Below, piece after piece: positions 1 through 8,984 of a stretch of 64,000 nucleotides of DNA. Every line of letters begins with the position of its first letter. Position 1 is the stretch's first letter. Position numbers and translations under genes: made by a program. A model generated the notes under the pieces. That model made no database searches and had not been told where the DNA came from. It saw nothing but the letters and a program-made list of their open reading frames with translations. The DNA is taken from the NCBI GenBank assembly GCA_003599145.1, contig QZIT01000005.1, positions 191,961 to 255,960 of the forward strand, given 5' to 3'. This DNA is from Candidatus Woesearchaeota archaeon (GTDB lineage Archaea > Nanobdellota > Nanobdellia > Woesearchaeales > UBA9642).

Positions 1-262
1 CTTTTGCCTTATCAAGACTGAAAGATTTAGGCACTCCTTTGCGTTTTGCATGAGCGCCTCTAGCTTCAACAAAATAAGTTTTTTCAATGTCTCCAAAAGT
101 ATCAAGATTTGCAGAAGCTTCATGCTGTATTCTATCTAATCTTTCCAAAGCCTTATCAGAATCAGAATACCACTCTTTAAACTTGGCAACAATATCGTCT
201 GTTCTTAATTTAGTATGCTTATCAACAAGTTTATTAGGATTCTTATCCTCTTCTTTTGCCAT
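1..262 (-). CDS. Hypothetical protein, 3' end cut by window
   Basis: The reading frame opens with ATG at 262 on the minus strand and runs off the left edge of the window, giving at least 87 residues. The protein begins MAKEEDKNPNKL and is hydrophilic, rich in Lys, Asp and Glu, and likely helical; it has no signal peptide or membrane segment. I do not recognise a family. A TATA-like element (TTTATATT read on the minus strand, around 286-293) lies 24-31 nt upstream of the ATG, the spacing seen at many leaderless genes in this window, which supports the start. The downstream part is missing, so function cannot be judged. Confidence 0.75.
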   Translation of the reverse strand, partial: MAKEEDKNPNKLVDKHTKLRTDDIVAKFKEWYSDSDKALERLDRIQHEASANLDTFGDIEKTYFVEARGAHAKRKGVPKSFSLDKAK

Positions 263-314
263 AGCTATACAAATGTTACTACTCTAATATAAAGTTTTCT
301 GTTTTAGCTCATGA

Positions 315-2489
315 TTACTCAAACACAGGTTCTAAAGCAGTTCTATTATTGGTTGAATAAAAGCTTACTTTGTCTATTTGCTCTAAATCTTCCATCTCAG
401 AAATGCCTGTAATGTCTACAGAAACAAGTTTTAAGGTCAAATTTTCTTTGTGCAAATCATCAAGCGTTATGGTAAAATAGCCAGAAGTTGAGTTATCCAG
501 CAAAACACCTCCCAAAAAGAAGCTTGAGTTAAAGTCTAATACCGGTATGGTTGTGCATTCTTCGCCGCCAAAAGGATTCAAAGGCTCTGTATCATAGCAG
601 TACTCTTTTTCAGGTATGGAAAATTTTTCCTGAGAATAGTTTTCTCCGAACTTTCTCATCAGATATGCTTCAATCTTATAGGTTCCTGAAACCAAATCGA
701 CTGAAAAATTATCCATTCTTCCATTTAAATTATAGAATTTTACAAATTCCTCCTGTCCAAACGTAGGATTTCTGGTTAAAATCAACAGCAATTCTTCATC
801 TGCTTCAAGATCCATGGAAGAGTTTTTGAAGGCCCATTGTGTATAGCTGAATCCCAATTCATTGGTAAGCAAGTCTTTTTCAATCATTTTCTTTTCTATT
901 TTAAGATTTTTCTGCCTCACTGGTTCCATAATAACCGTAAGTTCTGCAGATTCATTTTCCCTTAAGCTTAAAGGCTCTGTGCTTGAAAAATAGCCCTGTT
1001 TAAAGCCGTAGACTGTTCCGCCTAAACATAACGGAAGTTGCTTGACTAACTGGGCATTGCCATAAACCAATTGCGTTATGCCCATGAAGATAGATTCATC
1101 ATAGCAATTATAGCTGACAAGAACATCACTGACAGGCTCGTGCAAATGATTTATAGTTATAACCGTAACATTTCCTGTTCTTACCTGCTCTAATGAAGAA
1201 AAGAAAGAATCAGTTGTTGCAATGGTTTCTGTTAAGTTAAAAGGAATATCTGTTAAAGGTGCATTATTGCGAACATTGACTTCAAGGGCATAATGAAAAT
1301 CATATCCCTCTCCATTAAAAGCTTCATTGTCATTTAAAGAAACTGCAACAGGATATGCTGCGCTATAAGAAAAGTCATATCTCTGTATAGCCAACGGAAT
1401 AATAAAGGCGCTGAACGAGGTTTCCGGCATAATCAGTTCTCCATAGCTGGGAGATATTTTTAAATACATAGGCCACCATGAAAAGTAGGAAAAGTCAACT
1501 TTAATTTTGCTGATGTCCTCATAAGGAACATTTTCCAAAGGAACTCTGAAGTTATTGTAAAGAGCATCGTTAAAGTCATTTCCTGTGATGTAAATTCTAT
1601 GCTCTCGCGCATTTTGAATCTGCGCCAAAGGAATAATGCCTGTAAGCAAATTTTGCAGTTCTTCCTTTACATCCCGCAACATCCAGATATCAGGAGCTCC
1701 AAAATCAAATCTTGTCGGACCTGTTGTTGGAGGTAATTTTGGATTGTTGCCAATGCTATAAGCATCTATAGTGTTCATGGTCATTTCTTCAAATAGTTTA
1801 TACTTATCGCTTATTTCCAATTGCTGCGTTATTTCCGTTGCAAGGTCATAAATTCTTTTAAAATTAACATCTAATTTTGTTTGATAGCTGGAAATTTTTG
1901 TTGATTGTCCATCAATCGTTACCTGTAAATCATAATCCAGTTTCAGTGTAACGTCTTTTTCTCCAACAGTCGTCGTAATTTTAGGAGCAGATAATTCGTC
2001 TATTTGATAATTTCTTTCCCTGAATGAACTATAATCAAGGCATTCCTGCAAGTGCTCACTAACATAACTATCAACCTGCGCTTCAACAGAGTATCTTCCA
2101 AAATCTCTTCTTAAAGGAGGCCTTTTGGTGTCAAAAACGCAAGTTTTGCAGTTATTGGGGCTACTTAAGTAAAACCAGTACGGAAGAGTATACTTGCCAT
2201 CTGGAATAAACTCTAAACCTGTTGATAGTGTAGGCGAATTAGGAACTACAACAACACCTGCTTTTTCAGGGTCAATATAACCGCCATGCTGACCTAATAA
2301 AATAAATGCTTCTTTGCCTTTCTGATACAAGCACTGCTCTATCATATTTTTAACAGGCTGCAGAGCCAAAGGAAGATTATCCTGCTGTTCTGGCTCTTTC
2401 TGCTGAGAAGTAATGAAGATAAAAACGCCTACAATAAAAAGTATAATAATTCCTAAAATGACAAACATCGTTACCTGTGCCTTTTTCAT
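315..2489 (-). CDS. Large exported protein with KKAQ-type pilin-like signal sequence
   Basis: A 724-residue protein that starts MKKAQVTMFVILGII, a short basic stretch followed by Gln-Val-Thr and a 20-residue hydrophobic helix. This resembles archaeal class III (type IV pilin-like) signal sequences cleaved by prepilin peptidase; such a peptidase is encoded at 26822-27658. The rest is a predicted extracellular beta-rich domain without a family I recognise, with paired Cys (CKTC near residue 120). The start at 2489 is preferred over an in-frame GTG at 2510 because GGG lies just before this ATG and it begins 7 nt after the stop of the upstream gene. The two genes are probably co-transcribed. Function is unknown; a pseudopilus-like or cell-envelope role is inference. 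Confidence 0.75.
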   Translation of the reverse strand: MKKAQVTMFVILGIIILFIVGVFIFITSQQKEPEQQDNLPLALQPVKNMIEQCLYQKGKEAFILLGQHGGYIDPEKAGVVVVPNSPTLSTGLEFIPDGKYTLPYWFYLSSPNNCKTCVFDTKRPPLRRDFGRYSVEAQVDSYVSEHLQECLDYSSFRERNYQIDELSAPKITTTVGEKDVTLKLDYDLQVTIDGQSTKISSYQTKLDVNFKRIYDLATEITQQLEISDKYKLFEEMTMNTIDAYSIGNNPKLPPTTGPTRFDFGAPDIWMLRDVKEELQNLLTGIIPLAQIQNAREHRIYITGNDFNDALYNNFRVPLENVPYEDISKIKVDFSYFSWWPMYLKISPSYGELIMPETSFSAFIIPLAIQRYDFSYSAAYPVAVSLNDNEAFNGEGYDFHYALEVNVRNNAPLTDIPFNLTETIATTDSFFSSLEQVRTGNVTVITINHLHEPVSDVLVSYNCYDESIFMGITQLVYGNAQLVKQLPLCLGGTVYGFKQGYFSSTEPLSLRENESAELTVIMEPVRQKNLKIEKKMIEKDLLTNELGFSYTQWAFKNSSMDLEADEELLLILTRNPTFGQEEFVKFYNLNGRMDNFSVDLVSGTYKIEAYLMRKFGENYSQEKFSIPEKEYCYDTEPLNPFGGEECTTIPVLDFNSSFFLGGVLLDNSTSGYFTITLDDLHKENLTLKLVSVDITGISEMEDLEQIDKVSFYSTNNRTALEPVFE

Positions 2490-2496
2490 GTTTCCC

Positions 2497-5400
2497 TTAT
2501 TGCTGAACACTTAACGTGTTACAGATTCTATTATCTTCAGTGTTCACTTCATCGAAATAATCAAGCAAATTGCCGTTCTCAAATTGAATGCATACTTGAT
2601 TATAGAGTGTAGTGCTGCTGTATTTAAGCATTTCTGATTTGGTAAATGAATATGATTGACTTTGATTTAACGTTTTTTCCGTTAAAACTTTATTGCCAGG
2701 CTGTAAAACAATGGTAAATTGCAAGCCATCTTTTTTCGCACTGAAAACAGAGCCTGTGATATAATAATAGTATTGTTCGCCTTCGCCAACATTAATTTTT
2801 TGCGTTCTTTCGCCTTCGACATGCGCAGCGCTCCTGAATCCAAATCTGCCTGAGCTGACAATAGCATAACCCTGCGAGGAACCTGATTTTTCAAACTTCT
2901 GCTCGCAAATTAAATCTTCATAGCTTCCTGTTATGGTTTCGCCAACATCGCTTTCGAACAATTGTCTGTGCAAAGATCTCCATCCTGCAAAGCTATCCTT
3001 AAACAGCATATTGCTAAAGAACGCAGTGCTTCTTCCAAATCGCAATGCAGATGAATACGCAGCCCATCCTGTACCGAAATACTGTTCGTATTTCATTTCT
3101 GTTTCCAAGTCTTTCTTGCTGTCTTCGTATTTATCTTTTGCTTTATTTTTATCTTTTTCCGCGGTTTTTATTTCTTCTTCTTTTTCATTCAATTTTGTTG
3201 TTGCAGTCTGCAATTCTTTTCGCTTATCAGAGAGCTTATCATCAATCTTCTTTATTTCATCATCAACTTTTTCGGGCGTGATTTCTGGATATTCTCCTAA
3301 TCGTATGTTATCTTTTGTTTCTTCCAGATCTGCAATTTGCGAGTCTAAATCAGTCTGTTGGTTTTGAAGTTCAGATTTTTCATCCTTTAAGTCTAAAATT
3401 GCATTTTCTTGATTTTGATAAGTTCTTCTTGTCTGTTCAACTTCTTCCATAGTGTTCCAAACATTTTCAGAAACTTGAGACTTTATTTTATTATGCAAGT
3501 CTTCTTGATACTGCGACGTTATTCTTGCAGCAGAGGATGCAGAACTCTGCAATCTTGCTAATTGATCAGGCGTCCAATGCGTATAGGGATTTTTCAGCTG
3601 TTCAGTTACTTGTTCAGCAGTCAATCCTTCAAAACTGCCGCCTGTTGCATAATCAGTGTCAACAGTTAATTGATAATCCTCAGGAAGATTTGGCAGATTA
3701 TTCTCGCTTATTGGTGTTTTATCTTTTACTTGTGCTGTATCGTACAACTGGCTGTTAACAGTTTCAAAGTTTCCCTGATAGACTTGATCTATGTACAAAT
3801 GATAATTTTCAAGGTTTTTTCTTGCATCCTCAGAACTTTCAGTTTCTCCTGGAGTATACACAACACTCACATGTTCATTATTTGCATACGTACAGCCATT
3901 GGCAACACTGCATCTATAGGATGGAGGTCCCATTTCAGGATATTGCGTGTACAAACTGCCTGAATAATCAGGACCTTGTATTGTTGGACCCCAATAGCCT
4001 GTTTTGGAATCAATATTATTAAGAACGCTATCGCAATAATTTGCGCCTGCTGTTGGACTGAAATATTGGGTATTTGCTATGCCCTGAACATAGGAATAAA
4101 AGTTTCTTACAGAATCAACCGCCATGGCAGTATTGCAAATGCCGTGTGCAGTATGCCCTAAACTTTCTCCAAAGTGAATCTTTGAACAGATTAAATACAT
4201 TCCTGCTGTTCCAAATGCACTGATAGGATTGCTCAATACCTGTTTTGCTGTTTGCCCCACTGCTCTTTGAATTGCCGTATAAGGAATAACCTGAAAGACC
4301 TCTCCATAAATGTATTTGCAGTCAGCGAATGACTTTTCTCTTTGGCATTGGCTAATAGGCAAGCCTGCAGCAACATCTGCGCTTAAACATTGCATGTATC
4401 TGCAATCAATAGTCTGCATTTTTTGATGATTATAAATAATGGCAGGAACACATAAAGTTGCATAGCTCATGATTAAGCTTTCATAGGGATTAACCAAATC
4501 TGAATAATTGCTTGCACCTGCAATTTTTGACATTTCGTTAACGCCAGGCAAATTGCCAAGCTGATCTGTTATCAATCTATTTGCTTTTCCTGAACAGGTA
4601 ATGGCGCCGCAAACGTCCATGATACCAGGAATATCTGCAAGTTTATCTCCAACAGTTCCTGTTAATTTTGCTCCAGAACCTAACGCGGTAGGGATTGCAT
4701 TTGCTATAGGAACATCTCCCAAAGGAGCTGTTGCTGTTTGCCCTGCTCCCAAAGCGCCATTGGCGTTTCTTACGCCTACAATAATATCACAAACAGGTTT
4801 TGAGTAGGCAACAAATCTTTGCAAGCTGTTAAAAAACTCTACCTGCGCTTCTGTTCTTTGTCGAGTCTTATTCAATTCTTCCTGCACTTTGCTTCCCATG
4901 GAATCGCCAGGAATTAAATGTACTTTAACCTGAAAGGTTTCCTGTTCTGGAGTTGTATAAATGAAATTGCCTCTTTTGGTTGTTATCTTCAAGGTGCAGT
5001 TGAATAACAAATCTCCTTCAGATAAATCCTGTCTTTTTGCAAGGGTAAAAACAGCAATAGGATTTTTTCCAGGGTTCATAAATCCAGTCCATGCAACATC
5101 ATTTGCATTGGTTTGTTCGTTTGCAGGAATGCACAAACCTTTTTCCATTCGCACTATCTGCAGATTTGAAATTTTTTCCTGCAATGCCAAAGCGTAAATA
5201 ACTTTTTGATTGGAATATTTTGCAAATTGCAAATTAAGCGTTTGCGGGGAATTTTTTACGGTCGCAATGTTCCAGTTATCTGCAATACTTGCGTTTGCTC
5301 CATACACTTGATGAGAAATTTCAGAAGTTGCTGTATTATTTACTGCATCTAATACTATAATGGACACTTTTCCTGTGTAAGGCCCTGGCATGACGCCAAC

Positions 5401-6594
5401 TGAAGCAGTGCATTCCCATTGATTATTTTTTTGAGCGCAGGTTGCCTCTTCAAGGCTTCCTCCAAATGCAGTAAAATTCATGAACGCTTTGGGCGTGTTT
5501 GCCTCTTGCACCATTGCTTTTACCGTTAACGTATCTCCGCTAATAGTATAATTTCCTCCTGTGGAGTTTGCAGCAACGGTGATAATAACAGGGTTAGTAT
5601 TATCACAGAGCAGCGCAGTATTGACATCATCAGGAATAGTTAACAAATTGCCAGCATCATCCTGCGAAGGAGTGCTGCCTGAATAGGTCAAATACAAAGA
5701 TAATGGACCATCACTGCAGGTTATGGTTGCATAACCAACACATTGCGTGTTTGAACATTGACTTGCAGAAATAGTGTTTCCTCCAAAGGAAAAAAATACC
5801 TGCTTTGAAGCAAAGCCTGCGTTGGTTCCGATAATATCCAGCATGATTTTATTAACTCCATTTTTTACATAGCATTGGTTTTCAATGCAAGAATCTGTTC
5901 TTATAGAAGAAATTTCTGGGTTTCCTTCTGAAACCGTAAAGGTCTTTGATAATGTTTGCAGGGCGTTATTGCCGTTTTCGTCAGTAATGTTAATGAGTAT
6001 AGAAACAGTATCATTGAAAGGCACTAAATATTTATTCTTTATAGTGCAAGTATAGGTTCCATTGGTTAAAACACAGGAATTTAAGGGAATGCTCTTATAT
6101 TCATCCTGAAATTGAGGTTCTGTCATACCCGATAAATCTGCGGTTCCTGAAGCAAGAGCATCCAGTGTAAAAACAACATCAACCAAAAAAGGATTGCCCA
6201 AAGAAACTCTGGTTACTTCTGCATTATTGCGCAAGAATTTCAATCCTGAAGCAGTCGCAGGAGTAGTGTCTTCTTCAAGCGTTTTTACCGCACTTAAAAA
6301 ATAGCCATCAGAAACTCCCTCTGCTGAAACTTTGAGATAGAATGCGTTGGGGGGATTATTTGGAAGCGTGAATGTTCCCTGCTTATTGCACTCTGGCTCA
6401 CTGGACAAATCTTTTTCTGCAACTCTCACATCGTTCTGATAGACATCAAGGTAAAAGCAGAATGCGGTGCCTGAAAGCGTATAGTCAAGAGTTACTATGT
6501 TTCCGGACTCTGTCAGGGTGAAATCTGCTGATTCCGCATGCACAGCAGGAAAAAGAAAAATCAATAACAAGATCACTAACCATCCTCTTTTCAT
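2497..6594 (-). CDS. Giant secreted protein with C-terminal coiled coil
   Basis: A 1365-residue protein with an N-terminal signal peptide (MKRGWLVILLLIFLFPAVHA). Residues about 20-620 look like several extracellular beta-sandwich domains rich in Asn, Thr and paired Cys. The middle has Cys-rich and hydrophobic segments, and residues about 1070-1190 form a long Lys/Glu coiled coil. The reading frame extends 16 codons further upstream, but a TATA-like TTATTTAAATA at 6614-6624 sits 20-30 nt before the ATG at 6594, so I take this as a leaderless start inside the tail of the TrmB-like gene. It is followed closely by another exported protein, suggesting a two-gene envelope operon. No enzymatic motif was recognised. 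Confidence 0.75.
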   Translation of the reverse strand: MKRGWLVILLLIFLFPAVHAESADFTLTESGNIVTLDYTLSGTAFCFYLDVYQNDVRVAEKDLSSEPECNKQGTFTLPNNPPNAFYLKVSAEGVSDGYFLSAVKTLEEDTTPATASGLKFLRNNAEVTRVSLGNPFLVDVVFTLDALASGTADLSGMTEPQFQDEYKSIPLNSCVLTNGTYTCTIKNKYLVPFNDTVSILINITDENGNNALQTLSKTFTVSEGNPEISSIRTDSCIENQCYVKNGVNKIMLDIIGTNAGFASKQVFFSFGGNTISASQCSNTQCVGYATITCSDGPLSLYLTYSGSTPSQDDAGNLLTIPDDVNTALLCDNTNPVIITVAANSTGGNYTISGDTLTVKAMVQEANTPKAFMNFTAFGGSLEEATCAQKNNQWECTASVGVMPGPYTGKVSIIVLDAVNNTATSEISHQVYGANASIADNWNIATVKNSPQTLNLQFAKYSNQKVIYALALQEKISNLQIVRMEKGLCIPANEQTNANDVAWTGFMNPGKNPIAVFTLAKRQDLSEGDLLFNCTLKITTKRGNFIYTTPEQETFQVKVHLIPGDSMGSKVQEELNKTRQRTEAQVEFFNSLQRFVAYSKPVCDIIVGVRNANGALGAGQTATAPLGDVPIANAIPTALGSGAKLTGTVGDKLADIPGIMDVCGAITCSGKANRLITDQLGNLPGVNEMSKIAGASNYSDLVNPYESLIMSYATLCVPAIIYNHQKMQTIDCRYMQCLSADVAAGLPISQCQREKSFADCKYIYGEVFQVIPYTAIQRAVGQTAKQVLSNPISAFGTAGMYLICSKIHFGESLGHTAHGICNTAMAVDSVRNFYSYVQGIANTQYFSPTAGANYCDSVLNNIDSKTGYWGPTIQGPDYSGSLYTQYPEMGPPSYRCSVANGCTYANNEHVSVVYTPGETESSEDARKNLENYHLYIDQVYQGNFETVNSQLYDTAQVKDKTPISENNLPNLPEDYQLTVDTDYATGGSFEGLTAEQVTEQLKNPYTHWTPDQLARLQSSASSAARITSQYQEDLHNKIKSQVSENVWNTMEEVEQTRRTYQNQENAILDLKDEKSELQNQQTDLDSQIADLEETKDNIRLGEYPEITPEKVDDEIKKIDDKLSDKRKELQTATTKLNEKEEEIKTAEKDKNKAKDKYEDSKKDLETEMKYEQYFGTGWAAYSSALRFGRSTAFFSNMLFKDSFAGWRSLHRQLFESDVGETITGSYEDLICEQKFEKSGSSQGYAIVSSGRFGFRSAAHVEGERTQKINVGEGEQYYYYITGSVFSAKKDGLQFTIVLQPGNKVLTEKTLNQSQSYSFTKSEMLKYSSTTLYNQVCIQFENGNLLDYFDEVNTEDNRICNTLSVQQ

Positions 6595-6625
6595 GAGGCT
6601 TTTCTGGCAAGTTTTATTTAAATAC

Positions 6626-7366
6626 TTATTGTTTTTTCGCAAGGTTCCACATCACGTTAAAATACTGCTGAAAGCTTTCAGCAATTTTTTGGTTTTTGAT
6701 CATATACACAAATGGTTTTTCCTCCCATAAAAAGATATAAACGTAATCCTGCATAATATCGATAGCAGCAGGACTCATGTATTCTTGAGGAAGATATCTT
6801 ACTTCATTGTATTTCTCTTTCTCTCTGTCTTTTCCAAACGATGCTTTTGCAGAGCGATCGAAAATAAGTTTTAATTTTTGCTTTTTTTTCGCGCTTTTCA
6901 AATTCATGTTGGTTAAGAAAGTCCTTAGGGATTTTGTTGCATACTGATGTTTAGAAAAACCTATGATATAGATCGTTCCGTTAGCAGGGCAATCGTCAAT
7001 AATTTTCTTAAATGCCGTCTTAAATCCATCAAAGCCTTCATAGACGGCAGACGTTGTAGGCGTTGTTTGCGTGGACTCAAGGTTTTTTAATGAAGGCATC
7101 AACGATGCAATTTTTTTCTTGCGCTCTTCTTCTCTCTCTTCTAAAGCATTGGGACTTGCTGCCTGAAAGTATTTTCCTTCTTTTTGAAGGGTATAGTTGA
7201 CTAATCCTTTGCTGATTAACGAATGAAGGGTTTCATAGACACGAGAGTTTGCAATGCCTGTTTCCTTAATAATAGGTCCTGTTGTCCTTTGGCCATTTTT
7301 AAGAAGAAAAAGGTATATTTTTGCCTCATTTTTAGTTAAGCCCAAAGATTCGAGTTCCGCTTGCAT
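6626..7366 (-). CDS. TrmB-family transcriptional regulator
   Basis: The N-terminal 75 residues (ESLGLTKNEAKIYLFLLKNG onward) are the winged helix typical of archaeal TrmB regulators: GLTKNEAKIY, then a recognition helix around SRVYETLHSLISKGLV. Residues about 110-240 match the TrmB sensor/PLD-like region in general layout (YEGFDGFKTAFKKII). TrmB proteins bind operators and usually respond to sugars; the ligand here is unknown. It sits upstream of the two large exported proteins and overlaps the longest possible reading frame of the first, so it may control them, but that is inference. A TATA-like ATTTATATA lies about 20-30 nt before the ATG at 7366. Confidence 0.88.
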   Translation of the reverse strand: MQAELESLGLTKNEAKIYLFLLKNGQRTTGPIIKETGIANSRVYETLHSLISKGLVNYTLQKEGKYFQAASPNALEEREEERKKKIASLMPSLKNLESTQTTPTTSAVYEGFDGFKTAFKKIIDDCPANGTIYIIGFSKHQYATKSLRTFLTNMNLKSAKKKQKLKLIFDRSAKASFGKDREKEKYNEVRYLPQEYMSPAAIDIMQDYVYIFLWEEKPFVYMIKNQKIAESFQQYFNVMWNLAKKQ

Positions 7367-7462
7367 AACTTGCTTACGTCTGAGAAGTATATAAATATTT
7401 TCATTATTCTCCTTTTCAGGAGAAATAAATATTATATTCTATAACCACTAATTAGTAATAAA

Positions 7463-8143
7463 ATGAAAGGACTTCCGAGGGTAACGCAAGGATTGATGCA
7501 AAAAATGGCAGCAGACGCAAAAAAAGGAACCTATCGCGTAACCATAAGCAACATTCTTATCGATGTCTTTCCTTATGTATTTCCACCAAGATCAGCATTT
7601 TCAGAAAGTTCAAAGACTCTGTATGAAGCAATAGGCGCTGTTGAAGGAAAACTAGTTCTAGATATGGGAACAGGAACAGGCATACAGGCCATTGTTGCCG
7701 CAAAAGCAGGCGCATCGCATGTTGATGCTGCAGATATTTGCCCAGAAGCTGTTGCGTGTGCAAGGCACAATGCACAGTTGAACGGCTTAGAACACAAAAT
7801 TACCGTCTATGAAAGCAATTTATTCTCAAGCATTCCCGCTAAACAATATGATACAATTATTGCCAATCTTCCCATCATGGATTATCCTGAAAAAAATATA
7901 AAAATGCATTCACTTTTCGATCCAGGATTGAGACATCATGAACAGTTATTTCAGGAATCTTCCGCGCATCTTGCAGATCAGGGAGCCATCATGCTCACGC
8001 ATGCAGATTTAGATGGAAAAGACGCATTTGAACGATTAGAGAGCCTAGGATTTAAATATGGCTACAGATTCTCCATACAAAAACAAATCAGTGCTTTAGG
8101 GCATCAATGGAGAACATACGAATTTCGAAGAGGTAAACTATGA
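7463..8143 (+). CDS. Class I SAM-dependent methyltransferase, PrmA/PrmC-like
   Basis: A 226-residue Rossmann-fold methyltransferase. Motif I is VLDMGTGTGIQAIVAAKAGA (about residues 66-85), followed by the acidic residue of motif II in HVDAADICPEAV. Motif IV is NLPIMDYP, where N5-glutamine and N6-adenine methyltransferases usually have NPPY, so the substrate may differ from a release factor or ribosomal protein. The N-terminal 60 residues are a substrate-recognition region. It overlaps the next gene by 4 nt (ATGA), indicating translational coupling with the YhhQ-type transporter. The start ATG lies about 25 nt after an AT-rich TATA-like region. Confidence 0.85.
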   Translation: MKGLPRVTQGLMQKMAADAKKGTYRVTISNILIDVFPYVFPPRSAFSESSKTLYEAIGAVEGKLVLDMGTGTGIQAIVAAKAGASHVDAADICPEAVACARHNAQLNGLEHKITVYESNLFSSIPAKQYDTIIANLPIMDYPEKNIKMHSLFDPGLRHHEQLFQESSAHLADQGAIMLTHADLDGKDAFERLESLGFKYGYRFSIQKQISALGHQWRTYEFRRGKL

Positions 8144-8829
8144 ACGCACTTATGATACTAGTATGGATTGCAATTATTACCGGATTTTCTTTTTTTGGCT
8201 CATGGTATGCACGAAAATACAACAAACCAGATGCCTTGATTGCCTTATACGTTGCCTTTGTACTCATCAGCAACATTATTGCCTATAAAATAGCCATGTT
8301 TAATTTTGGATTCGCAACGTTTTTTGCAACCTCGGCAACACTTGTTTTTGCAGTAACGTTTTTATTGACAGACATCGTCAACGAAAAATTTGGAAGAAAG
8401 GAAACTCAAAAAATGATTCTGATTGCATTCATAACGCAAATTGCCGTTGCTTTATTTATCTGGCTTTCCATTCAATTAACGCCAGCTCCTTTTTGGAATG
8501 ACCAGGACATCTTTACAAAAATCATCGGCTTTGCTCCAAGAATCATGATTGCCAGCTGGATTGCATTTTTAATCAGCGAAAATGTTGACGCTTATCTGTT
8601 TGCATGGTTCAAAAAAATCACCAAAGGAAAGTATCTATGGATGAGAAATGCATTTTCAAGCCTTCCTTCCATGGCACTTGATACCGCAATTTTTGTCATC
8701 ATAGCCTTTGCAGGAGTTCAGCCGTTGTTGCCTTTAATGATAGGCGTTTTAGTCATAAAGTGGATTGTGGGAATTATCGATATTCCTTTCATGTATTTCA
8801 ACCGCCGGATCATGTATAAAAACAAATAA
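8140..8829 (+). CDS. yhhQ: VUT-family (YhhQ/DUF165) queuosine or archaeosine precursor transporter
   Basis: A 229-residue integral membrane protein with about six hydrophobic helices. The family hallmark is FLLTDIVNEKFGRKE at about residues 75-90. Characterised bacterial members import 7-deazaguanine precursors (preQ0/preQ1); in archaea the likely use is archaeosine made at position 15 of tRNA, which is inference. It is translationally coupled to the upstream methyltransferase by ATGA overlap. The C-terminal segment IMYFNRRIMYKNK-like is basic and probably cytoplasmic. Length is normal for the family. Confidence 0.88.
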   Translation: MNALMILVWIAIITGFSFFGSWYARKYNKPDALIALYVAFVLISNIIAYKIAMFNFGFATFFATSATLVFAVTFLLTDIVNEKFGRKETQKMILIAFITQIAVALFIWLSIQLTPAPFWNDQDIFTKIIGFAPRIMIASWIAFLISENVDAYLFAWFKKITKGKYLWMRNAFSSLPSMALDTAIFVIIAFAGVQPLLPLMIGVLVIKWIVGIIDIPFMYFNRRIMYKNK

Positions 8830-8830
8830 A

Positions 8831-8838
8831 TTTATAAA
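8831..8838 (+). promoter_or_regulatory. TATA box for the 27-codon acidic ORF
   Basis: TTTATAAA lies two bases after the end of the transporter gene and 43-50 nt before the ATG at 8881. This implies a leader of about 20 nt, which carries the GGGGTGATG Shine-Dalgarno-like sequence at 8870-8878. Confidence 0.6.
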
Positions 8839-8880
8839 GAGGACAGCATATTGCATACCAACTCTATACGGGGTGATGAC

Positions 8881-8964
8881 ATGAAATATTGGTTAAAAGA
8901 CGATGATATGGATGACGGCGATGATGAAGATAGTGATGAAGACAGCGGAGACAACGACTGGTAA
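8881..8964 (+). CDS. Candidate 27-residue highly acidic microprotein
   Basis: The ORF reads MKYWLKDDDMDDGDDEDSDE and ends GDNDW: 14 of 27 residues are Asp or Glu. It has a complete expression unit: TATA box at 8831-8838, a GGGGTGATG ribosome-binding-like sequence just before the ATG, and a T-rich tract at 8971-8984 right after the stop, as archaeal terminators look. It is too short for homology-based annotation. Such acidic peptides could bind cations or basic proteins, but no function can be assigned. The convergent gene is MetRS, which ends 19 nt later. Confidence 0.5.
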   Translation: MKYWLKDDDMDDGDDEDSDEDSGDNDW

Positions 8965-8970
8965 TTCATC

Positions 8971-8984
8971 TTTTTCTTTTTTTT
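8971..8984 (+). terminator. T-rich putative terminator
   Basis: Thirteen of 14 bases are T (TTTTTCTTTTTTTT) immediately after the stop of the acidic microprotein ORF. Archaeal RNA polymerase terminates at oligo-T tracts. Confidence 0.5.

Noticed and set aside
2933-3367. A 144-codon plus-strand ORF
   Set aside because: It is the antisense of the coiled-coil region of the large secreted protein; the Phe/Ser/Leu-rich sequence mirrors Lys/Glu codons.
8872-8964. GTGATGA and repeated GATGA motifs, as in box C of C/D sRNAs
   Set aside because: No CTGA box D follows at a suitable distance; the GAT/GAA repetition is explained by Asp and Glu codons of the small ORF.
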